DNA of 7,567 bases from Streptosporangiaceae bacterium (lineage in GTDB: Bacteria > Actinomycetota > Actinomycetes > Streptosporangiales > Streptosporangiaceae), in assembly GCA_030040475.1 (NCBI GenBank), contig JASHTQ010000424.1:1-7567 (forward strand), read 5' to 3'. The notes under the pieces are model-generated. The model was given only the letters and a program-made list of their open reading frames with translations. It made no database searches and was not told where the DNA came from. The stretch's first letter is position 1; the number at the start of each line of letters is the position of its first letter. Shown here piece by piece: positions 1 through 4,973 of the stretch. The translations under genes were made by a program, and so were the position numbers.

Positions 1-215
1 ACGCCGCGCTTGTTCGCGTTGTAGTAGGCGAAGGTCAGGCTCGATTCCGGGCCTGGTGTGCCGCCGGAGAACGGCGGCCGCAGGCGCTGGCGGTCGCCGC
101 CTTTCGGCTCGACCTTGACCACGTCGGCGCCGAGGTCGGCGAGGATCTTCGTGCCGTACGCGGACAGCTCACCGCCCAGGTCAAGGACCCGGACTCCGTC
201 AAGGGGCGCGGTCAC
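1..215 (-). CDS. CaiB/BaiF family CoA-transferase (class III), N-terminal fragment cut by window edge
   Basis: Class III CoA-transferases move CoA between an acyl-CoA and a free acid in the cytosol through an aspartyl-CoA intermediate; the family also includes alpha-methylacyl-CoA racemases. The 71 visible residues begin VTAPLDGVRVLDLGG and continue with KILADLGADVVKVEP and, near the edge, FAYYNANKRG. These match the family's opening Rossmann-like strand, the LxxxGADVxKVE segment and the NANKRG motif. The catalytic Asp, normally around residue 170, lies outside the window. The GTG start at 215-213 is chosen because the family's LxGVRVLDL motif begins five residues in and no ATG is close; the ribosome site is weak. 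It lies 10 nt downstream of the VOC stop, so it is very probably co-transcribed with the VOC and dehydrogenase genes. Family assignment is firm; substrate, and transferase versus racemase, is open. Confidence 0.9.
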   Translation of the reverse strand, partial: MTAPLDGVRVLDLGGELSAYGTKILADLGADVVKVEPKGGDRQRLRPPFSGGTPGPESSLTFAYYNANKRG

Positions 216-225
216 CGTGGTCCGA

Positions 226-699
226 TCAGGCGAACGGGTCGGCGGCGAACGTGGTGGCGGTGAAGAAGTAGGGCGCGCCGAAGGTGTCGGCGGCGTCGGC
301 CGCCAGCAGCTCGGGGGTCAGCCTGCTGGTGCGAACCGATTTGCGCCTCAGCCAGCCGTCGGCCTGGTCGAGATCCCGGACGACCAGGGTGATCCCGTAG
401 ATCATGTTGCCCCACCTGGCCACGTGCTGGCCCAGCGGCGTGTCCGGCTCGAGCGGCTGCGCCAGCCGGAGCAGCGCGTCGCCGAGGTGCAGGATCTCGA
501 ACCTGGCGCCCTCGGCGTCATCGGTTCCCGCGTGCACGCGTTCGGCCTCGAACAGCTCGACGTACCTGGCCACCGCGTCGTCGAGGTCCCTGACCCCGAG
601 CGTGACCCAGCCGAGCCGCCTGACGCCCAGCGGATGGACCAGCTCCCACTGCTTCACGTGCGAGCTCCAGTTGGCCTGCAGCCGGGGATCGCCCGGCAT
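226..699 (-). CDS. VOC (glyoxalase/bleomycin-resistance) fold protein, probably a one-domain remnant
   Basis: VOC proteins are built of paired beta-alpha-beta-beta-beta modules and usually bind a divalent metal. In the 157 residues, RLGWVTLGVRDLDDAVARY (28-46) is the first module's strand and helix, and GNMIYGITLVVRDLDQAD (97-114) is the second. The positions where metal ligands normally sit in these strands are Trp31 and Tyr101 rather than His, so metal binding is doubtful. Residues 2-25 (GDPRL..WSSH..HPLG) look like the linker between the two VOC domains of larger actinobacterial proteins, which suggests that a preceding domain has been lost. The ATG at 699 has GGAG directly abutting it, too close for a good site. 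A GTG at 657 (Val15) has GGAG 7 nt upstream and overlaps the stop of the preceding short ORF as GTGA, so it is a real alternative start. The gene lies between acyl-CoA dehydrogenase and CoA-transferase genes. Function unknown. Confidence 0.75.
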   Translation of the reverse strand: MPGDPRLQANWSSHVKQWELVHPLGVRRLGWVTLGVRDLDDAVARYVELFEAERVHAGTDDAEGARFEILHLGDALLRLAQPLEPDTPLGQHVARWGNMIYGITLVVRDLDQADGWLRRKSVRTSRLTPELLAADAADTFGAPYFFTATTFAADPFA

Positions 700-767
700 C
701 TCCTATGAACCGAGTGGATCATCGTCCCGAGGCCGAACTTGCCGGTCTTGAGCCGCTGGCGCTCCAT
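654..767 (-). pseudogene. 37-codon ORF with strong RBS: likely 5' remnant of a two-domain VOC gene, or a coupled leader peptide
   Basis: The ATG at 767-765 is preceded by an excellent ribosome site (AAGGAGATCCG) and lies 25 nt after the dehydrogenase stop, exactly where the operon's next gene should begin. The peptide opens MERQRLKTGKFGLGTMIHSV and then turns into Arg/Cys-rich sequence (RRCRAIPGCRP) before a TGA at 656-654. The reading frame differs from that of the VOC ORF, which begins inside it. The simplest reading is that this is the authentic N-terminus of a two-domain VOC protein, with MIHSV being the first strand of domain 1, and that an out-of-frame deletion removed most of domain 1. 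Alternatively it is a short upstream ORF whose TGA overlaps a GTG start of the VOC gene (GTGA), giving translational coupling. No homology search was possible; both readings are inference. Confidence 0.5.
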
Positions 768-792
768 CGGATCTCCTTCGGGTAGTGGTGTT

Positions 793-1926
793 TCAGGCGG
801 CGAGGGCGGCGGTGATGCGCTCCCTGTGGTAGCGCTCGTCGCCGATGTCGAGCTCCCAGTGGCGGCAGCGGCGGGTGAACAGCTGCACGTCGAAGTCGAG
901 GATGAAGGCGATGCCGGCGTGCACGGCGTGCGCCCGTTCTGGGGCGAGCCGGGCGGTCATGCTGGCCTGCGCCTTGGCCTCCGACGCCGCCTTGCCCGCC
1001 GGAAGGCCGACGTCGAGCAGGCCGGCCGCGTAGCGGACCATCAGCGCGGTCAGGTGGGCGTTGATGGCGATGTCCGAGCACAGGTACTGCACGGCCTGGT
1101 AGCGCCCGATGGCCTGGCCGAACTGCGTCCGGCGCTCGGCGTAGTCCACCGACAGCTCGAGCAGGCGCTCGGCGGCGCCCTGGATCTGCGCGGCGCGCAG
1201 CACCGCGGCCCGGTCCAGGATCGGCTCGAGCAGCTCCCATCCTTGGTGGACCTGGCCGAGCACCGCGTCCGGCGGGATCCGCGCGTTGTCGGTGGTCACG
1301 GCGTACAGGGGGTAGCCGGCCAGGTTGGGCAGCCTGGTCAGCTCCACGCCGGGCGCGGCGACGTCGACGAGCGCGAGGGTGATGCCGGACGCGGCGGCCG
1401 ATGGCGGCGCGGTGCGCGCGGCGACGATCAGGTGGCTGGCGGAGTTGGCGTAGCCGACGAGGATCTTGCTGCCGTTCACTCGCAGCGCGCCGTCCGCCTC
1501 GAGCGTGCCCGGCATCGCGATGGACTCCGGGCCGAAGCCGGCGTCGTCTTCGGCGAGCGCCGGGGTGACGATGCTCGTGCCGGCCAGGACGGGTTCGAGC
1601 AGGTCTCGGGCGACTGGGGTAGCGGCGGCCGCCAGGACGCCGGCGCCGATCACGGCCGACTCCAGGTGCGGGACCGGCGCCAGGGTGCGGCCCATGGCCT
1701 GGTAGATGACGGTGAGCTCGCCCGTGCCGCCGCCGACGCCGCCCACGTCCTCCGGGTGGCCGAGCCTGAGCCAGCCGAGGTCGGCCATCTCCGCCCACAG
1801 CTCCGGAGCGAATCCGCGCTCGGAGGCCTCCCAGCCGCGGATCGCGCCGATCGTGCTGCGGGCCTCGAAGAAGCGGCGCGCGGTGTCGGCGAGGTCGACT
1901 TGGTGCTGCTCGAGATCGATGTCCAT
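793..1926 (-). CDS. Acyl-CoA dehydrogenase, FadE28/FadE27-type subunit (377 aa)
   Basis: Acyl-CoA dehydrogenases are FAD enzymes that introduce an alpha-beta double bond into acyl-CoA. At 377 residues this is normal family length. The N-terminal helical domain is residues 1-110. The middle beta domain includes LRVNGSKILVGYANSA (148-163). The C-terminal helical domain contains YAERRTQFGQAIGRYQAVQ (262-280), the conserved R..QFG..I..Q segment that contacts FAD across the dimer. The C-terminus LFTRRCRHWELDIGDERYH resembles the subunits that pair with a FadE29-type partner in mycobacterial steroid degradation. The MCAD-type catalytic Glu position is occupied by Ile361 (DIGDE in place of YEGTS), and the helix-G position by Ala240; Asp238 is the nearest acidic residue. 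AGGAG lies about 10 nt upstream of the ATG. Only 13 nt separate it from the upstream dehydrogenase gene, which supports co-expression and a heteromeric enzyme. Specific substrate unknown. Confidence 0.9.
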   Translation of the reverse strand: MDIDLEQHQVDLADTARRFFEARSTIGAIRGWEASERGFAPELWAEMADLGWLRLGHPEDVGGVGGGTGELTVIYQAMGRTLAPVPHLESAVIGAGVLAAAATPVARDLLEPVLAGTSIVTPALAEDDAGFGPESIAMPGTLEADGALRVNGSKILVGYANSASHLIVAARTAPPSAAASGITLALVDVAAPGVELTRLPNLAGYPLYAVTTDNARIPPDAVLGQVHQGWELLEPILDRAAVLRAAQIQGAAERLLELSVDYAERRTQFGQAIGRYQAVQYLCSDIAINAHLTALMVRYAAGLLDVGLPAGKAASEAKAQASMTARLAPERAHAVHAGIAFILDFDVQLFTRRCRHWELDIGDERYHRERITAALAA

Positions 1927-1939
1927 TTGCCGCTGTCTC

Positions 1940-3115
1940 CTATCGCGGGAGCCCGAGGCCGCGGGTGGCCAGCACCATCCGCTTGACCTGCGGGGTACCG
2001 CCCGCGTGGTTGCGGATCGAGGTCCTGAACCAGGCCTCGGGGCCGCCGTTGGCGACGTCGATCGGGGTCCAGCGGGACCCGAGGGCCAGCTGGCCTACCC
2101 GGCCGACGATGAGGTTGGTGAGCTCGGCGAACCGGGTCATCGACTCCTTGCTGACCACGGTCCCGATCGCGCCGGCGAACGCGGGCGGGCGCCCGCTCTG
2201 GATGTTCGACAGGGACTCGTAGGTCAGCAGTCGTTCCGCCTGCACGAGCAGGTCCATCTCGGCCAGCTGGTCGCGGACCACCGCGTCGTCGATGAGCAGC
2301 TTGCCGTTGCGCCGTGCCGTCTTGCAGTAGGCCACGATCTTGTCCAGCTTCTGCTGGGCGTCCATGTAGGCGGCGCCGATGTTCCCGCCGTAGAACCCGC
2401 CCATGATCAGGTCCCAGCCGCGGCCCTCCTGGCCGATCATGTTCTCGTGCGGCACGCGGGCGCCGTCGAGGAAGGTGTGATTCTGCCGGCCGCCGCCGAT
2501 GTTGAACAGCGGGCCGAACGAGACGCCTGGCTGGCGAATCGGCAGCCCGAAGATGGAGATGCCGCGGTGCCTGGGCGCCTCTGGGTCGGTGCGCGCCGCG
2601 CAGTAGAGCATGTCCGCGTGGGTGCCCCAGGTGGTGAACGTCTTCTGCCCGCTGATCACCCACTCGTCCCCGTCGCGGACCGCCCGGGTGGTCAGCGAGG
2701 CCAGGTCGGAGCCGGCCTCGGGTTCGGTGTAGCCCTCGGCCCAGAGCACGTCGGTGCGCTGGATCGGCGGCAGGAACTTCTGCTTCTGCGCCTCGGTACC
2801 GCCGCGCAGCAGCGCCCCGGCGGCCAGCCCCCAGCCGATCGCGTTGACCACGGGCGCGTCGCGGTAGGTGAACTCCTCGGAGTAGATCAGCTGGTCGATG
2901 GGCGGCCTGGCGAGCCCGCCGTACTCCTCCGGCCAGGTCAGGCCGATCCAGCCCTTGGCCGAGACCTTCCTGGTGAAGGCGACGGCGAAATCCCAGAACT
3001 CCTCGTCCTCGCACCACTCGGTCGACTTCTCCCACTGGGGCGGCAGCTCGGTGTCGAGGAAGTCCCTGACCTCCTCACGCCACTGGTTCTGCGCCGGGGT
3101 GAGCTGCAGCTCCAT
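1940..3115 (-). CDS. Acyl-CoA dehydrogenase, FadE29/FadE26-type subunit (391 aa), first gene of the operon
   Basis: This is the partner FAD-dependent acyl-CoA dehydrogenase, 391 residues long. It shows WPEEYGG (61-67), the FAD/substrate loop WAEGYTEPEAGSDLASL (125-141), the strand WVISGQKTFTTWGTHAD (152-168), and the C-terminal IRNHAGGTPQVKRMV (367-381), which corresponds to the family's GGT..I.R motif. In FadE29 the catalytic base lies in helix G in a GWRLITTQLNNERV context. The aligned segment here is GWDLIMGGFYGGN (233-245), which puts Gly244 at the Glu position, and the MCAD-type Glu position is also not acidic (HAGGT). The ATG at 3115 has GAGGAG five nt upstream, and an AT-rich promoter/operator region lies immediately before it, so this is the operon's lead gene. 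The enzyme class is certain; whether the pair is catalytically conventional is questionable. Confidence 0.93.
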   Translation of the reverse strand: MELQLTPAQNQWREEVRDFLDTELPPQWEKSTEWCEDEEFWDFAVAFTRKVSAKGWIGLTWPEEYGGLARPPIDQLIYSEEFTYRDAPVVNAIGWGLAAGALLRGGTEAQKQKFLPPIQRTDVLWAEGYTEPEAGSDLASLTTRAVRDGDEWVISGQKTFTTWGTHADMLYCAARTDPEAPRHRGISIFGLPIRQPGVSFGPLFNIGGGRQNHTFLDGARVPHENMIGQEGRGWDLIMGGFYGGNIGAAYMDAQQKLDKIVAYCKTARRNGKLLIDDAVVRDQLAEMDLLVQAERLLTYESLSNIQSGRPPAFAGAIGTVVSKESMTRFAELTNLIVGRVGQLALGSRWTPIDVANGGPEAWFRTSIRNHAGGTPQVKRMVLATRGLGLPR

Positions 3116-3138
3116 GACCTCTCCTCAGCTCGGCACAA

Positions 3139-3173
3139 GGTTACTTATAGAATTATCGAATCTTTACGTTACC
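3139..3173. promoter_or_regulatory. 35-bp imperfect palindrome, candidate operator of the dehydrogenase operon
   Basis: The left arm GGTTACTTATAGAAT (3139-3153) and the right arm AATCTTTACGTTACC (3159-3173) are inverted copies matching at 11 of 15 positions around a 5-nt centre (TATCG). The element is AT-rich inside very GC-rich DNA and begins 24 bp upstream of the dehydrogenase ATG. It overlaps the promoter-like hexamers, so a bound protein would block transcription. Size and symmetry fit a TetR-family operator, the usual local regulator of actinobacterial fatty-acid or steroid operons, but no regulator gene is in the window. Regulatory role is inference. Confidence 0.55.
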
Positions 3174-3178
3174 GTCAA
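3152..3178 (-). promoter_or_regulatory. Candidate promoter of the leftward dehydrogenase operon
   Basis: On the minus strand, TTGACG (3178-3173) resembles a -35 box and GATAAT (3157-3152) a -10 box, separated by 15 nt, which is shorter than the ideal 17. A second -10-like TATAAG lies at 3149-3144. The predicted start would fall about 20-30 nt before the ribosome site of the gene starting at 3115, giving a short leader. The boxes sit inside the palindrome at 3139-3173. Confidence 0.4.
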
Positions 3179-3207
3179 TGGTCCGCGCCCCGCAGCGAGA
3201 AGATCAT

Positions 3208-3279
3208 CTAAGGACGGGGGAACCACGATCCGTTCGGCCAGAAAGGCTCGATCAGCCGGGGCGGGCGGATCTTGGGCAT
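3208..3279 (-). CDS. Possible 23-aa Trp/Pro-rich mini-ORF downstream of the atypical SDR
   Basis: An ATG at 3279-3277, 16 nt after the SDR stop, opens a 23-codon frame ending in TAG at 3210-3208. The peptide begins MPKIRPPRLIEPFWPNGSW and ends FPRP. Nearly all third positions are G or C except at the very end, as expected for coding DNA here, and the composition (two Trp, two Phe, seven Pro) looks protein-like. Against it, the ribosome site is poor (CCAGG directly abuts the ATG), so expression would depend on re-initiation after the SDR. It could be a genuine small protein or the relic of a longer gene. I do not recognise it. Confidence 0.25.
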   Translation of the reverse strand: MPKIRPPRLIEPFWPNGSWFPRP

Positions 3280-3295
3280 CCTGGGCCAGCCGGGC

Positions 3296-3970
3296 TCACG
3301 GTGCGGAGTACAGCCGCTCTGGCTGGTCGCGGGTCAGGTACAGGTCCCAGTAGAGTTCGGCGATCGTGTCGGGGTGCGTTGCCGGGCCGCCCGAGCCGAT
3401 GTAGACGGCCAGCGGCACGTGCGCGGCGTAGACGCCGCGGCCGGCCAGGGCGGCGTTCAGGGCCAGCGCGTAGTTGCGCAGGCCTGCTCCGGCGATGCCG
3501 ACGTTGCCCATCGACGGCATCGTCACGGCGGAGGACGCGCCCGTGGTGAACAGCAGGGTGCCGCGGCCGCGATCGAGCATTCCGGGCAGGACGGCCTGGA
3601 CGGCGGCGATCGCGCCGTAGACGTAGAACTCCACCTGGGGCTGCACGTTCTCGGCGGTCACGTGCAGGACGTCGGTCATGGCTGCGGGGCTTGGCGGCGC
3701 ACCGTGCGAGGCCGGGGAGTATTCCAGCACGTCGACCGGGCCGAGCCGGTCGGCGGCGGCGTCCAGCGCCTTGATTACGGTGGGGCGATCTCGCACGTCG
3801 GCGGCGAAGCCGGCGGCCTGGATGCCGCTTGTGGCCAGTTCGGCGGACAGGCGGTCGAGGTTGGCCGCGGAACGTGAGACCAGCGCGACCGCGAAGCCCT
3901 CGCGGCCGAAGCGGCGCGCGATCGACAATCCGAGGCCCGGGCCGGCGCCGACGATGGCGATGACGGGCAT
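3296..3970 (-). CDS. Atypical short-chain dehydrogenase/reductase lacking the YxxxK catalytic pair (224 aa)
   Basis: The protein has an SDR Rossmann fold. VIAIVGAGPGLGLSIARRFG (3-22) holds the GxxxGxG dinucleotide loop (Gly8, Gly12, Gly14). Ser32-Arg33 after strand 2 suggests NADP(H), and ADVRD (57-61) is the expected strand-3 end. The usual NNAG is replaced by EYSPA (83-87). The catalytic Ser has candidates at 146/147 (TTGASSA), but 13 residues on, where YxxxK should be, the sequence is NVGIAGAGLRNYALAL: no Tyr at the active position and no Lys. Such divergent SDRs are common in actinobacteria and may bind cofactor or reduce substrates in a different way. The ATG at 3970 is favoured by GGGAG 7 nt upstream and by the fold starting immediately after it; the open frame extends further upstream, but without family features. 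It is divergent from the canonical SDR at 4145. Function unknown beyond the fold. Confidence 0.85.
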   Translation of the reverse strand: MPVIAIVGAGPGLGLSIARRFGREGFAVALVSRSAANLDRLSAELATSGIQAAGFAADVRDRPTVIKALDAAADRLGPVDVLEYSPASHGAPPSPAAMTDVLHVTAENVQPQVEFYVYGAIAAVQAVLPGMLDRGRGTLLFTTGASSAVTMPSMGNVGIAGAGLRNYALALNAALAGRGVYAAHVPLAVYIGSGGPATHPDTIAELYWDLYLTRDQPERLYSAP

Positions 3971-3990
3971 GGCCGCTCTCCCTTGCTCTG

Positions 3991-4046
3991 CCCGGCTCGG
4001 TGGGCCGGGCTCGGTGGCCCGGGCTCGGTGGCCCGGGCTCGGATCC
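3991..4046. repeat. Four tandem copies of a 14-bp unit in the divergent SDR gap
   Basis: The unit is CCGGGCTCGGTGGC. Copies lie at 3991-4004 (two mismatches), 4005-4018 and 4019-4032 (both exact), and 4033-4046 (last four bases differ). The array starts 20 bp before the ATG of the leftward SDR, so it would lie in that gene's leader or promoter. Because units contain CCGGGC and GGTGGCCCGGG, the transcript could form GC-rich stems. The near-perfect identity of the central copies suggests recent slippage expansion. Confidence 0.85.
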
Positions 4047-4092
4047 ATCGGCTGATTTGGGGTCAGGCTATCCGCGGCCGGGGCGTCCGTTC

Positions 4093-4125
4093 TATAGTTG
4101 TATGGATATCTAAGGAAGGATTCCT
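4093..4125 (+). promoter_or_regulatory. Candidate -10 box and small palindrome before the rightward SDR-VOC operon
   Basis: TATAGT (4093-4098) fits the actinobacterial TAnnnT -10 pattern in an AT-rich patch of otherwise GC-rich DNA; no convincing -35 is seen 16-18 nt upstream. A small perfect inverted repeat, AGGAA-GGA-TTCCT (4113-4125), follows. The ribosome site GGGAGGGG (4130-4137) and ATG (4145) come shortly after. The segment TATAGnnnTATnGA is shared with the palindrome at 3139-3173, hinting at one regulator for both operons. Confidence 0.4.
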
Positions 4126-4144
4126 GGCCGGGAGGGGCGAGCGC

Positions 4145-4972
4145 ATGATCGATTTTGGGCTGGACGGGGCACGGGCCATCGTCGTCGGGGCGGGCTTCAT
4201 TCCCTACCGGGCCGGTCACGGCCGCGGCAGCGCGCTCCGGCTGGCCGCCGCGGGCGCCACGGTCGCCTGCGTCGACATGGACGAGGGGCGGGCCGGTGAG
4301 ATCGTGGCGGAGATCCAGCAGGCCGGGGGGAAGGCGTTCGCGGTGGTCGGGGACGTCCGCACCGAGGGCGAGGCAAAGCGGATCATCGACGAGGCGGTGG
4401 CCGGGCTCGGCGGGGTCGACGTGCTTGTCGATGTCGTCGGGGAGGCCATCTTCGCCCCCTCCGACCAGCAGACCGAGCAGGACTGGGACTACCAGATGAC
4501 GAAGAACCTCAAGCAGTTCTTCTTCGTGTGCAAGGCGGTCCTGCCGCACATGGTCGAGCAGGGCACCGGCGGCGCGATCACCGCGGTCACGTCGGTCGAC
4601 GGCTTTTCCTCCTCGCGGTTCCATGTCGCCTACGGTGCGGCCAAGGCGGGCATAATCTCGCTGGTGAAGACGTATTCGGATGAGTTCGGCAGGTACGGTA
4701 TCCGGGTTAACTGCGTCGCGCCCGGCAACGTGGGCGGCGGTGTGTGGGACAAGCCTGACGTGCCGTTCGGCCAAGACGTGGTCAACTCGCTTGCCCCGCC
4801 GCGGCCGATGGACATCGCGAACGGCGCGCTGTTCCTTTCCTCCTCGCTGGCGGCCCGGGTGACCGGGCAGACGCTGGTGGTGGACGGCGGGGCGACCACC
4901 CGGTCGCCGTGGGGCTTTTCCGACGAGAGCCTGGCCTCCTTCAAGGCCGGCTGGCGGGAGGAGCGGAACTAG
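4145..4972 (+). CDS. SDR-family NAD-dependent oxidoreductase with complete catalytic tetrad (275 aa)
   Basis: This is a classical SDR oxidising or reducing an alcohol/ketone, here probably with NAD(H), since Asp44 follows strand 2 (CVDMD). The nucleotide loop is expanded: VVGAGFIPYRAGHGRGSA (13-30), with extra residues inserted between the first and later glycines, as in SDRs carrying GAGxxPGxxIGNGRA. Catalytic residues are Asn121, Ser150, Tyr163 and Lys167 (AYGAAK), with VNCVAPG at 188-194 and the C-terminal TGQTLVVDGG (240-249) as in FabG-like enzymes. The NNAG motif is degenerate (DVVG, 96-99). The ATG at 4145 is chosen for the GGGAGGGG ribosome site and because the fold begins a few residues later; the frame is open back to 3983, but without family sequence. 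It ends 1 nt before the VOC gene, implying translational coupling. Likely substrate: a hydroxyacyl-CoA or cyclic alcohol, not determinable here. Confidence 0.93.
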   Translation: MIDFGLDGARAIVVGAGFIPYRAGHGRGSALRLAAAGATVACVDMDEGRAGEIVAEIQQAGGKAFAVVGDVRTEGEAKRIIDEAVAGLGGVDVLVDVVGEAIFAPSDQQTEQDWDYQMTKNLKQFFFVCKAVLPHMVEQGTGGAITAVTSVDGFSSSRFHVAYGAAKAGIISLVKTYSDEFGRYGIRVNCVAPGNVGGGVWDKPDVPFGQDVVNSLAPPRPMDIANGALFLSSSLAARVTGQTLVVDGGATTRSPWGFSDESLASFKAGWREERN

Positions 4973-4973
4973 C

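Noticed and set aside
719..1798. Alternative minus-strand frame overlapping the downstream dehydrogenase
   Set aside because: Arg/Gly/Pro-rich out-of-frame translation of a well-supported gene.
739..3211. Long plus-strand open frames (739-1986, 1706-3211) opposite the dehydrogenase genes
   Set aside because: They are antisense shadows of high-GC genes: the translations are Arg/Gly/Asp-rich with no family motif, while the minus-strand frames show clear acyl-CoA dehydrogenase sequence.
3178..3549. Plus-strand frame starting in the AT-rich control region
   Set aside because: It runs antisense into the SDR coding sequence, has Arg-rich composition, no ribosome site and no family features.
3983..4144. 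N-terminal extension of the rightward SDR back to 3983
   Set aside because: It would translate the 14-bp repeat array and the promoter-like patch; the ATG at 4145 has a strong GGGAGGGG site and fits SDR length.
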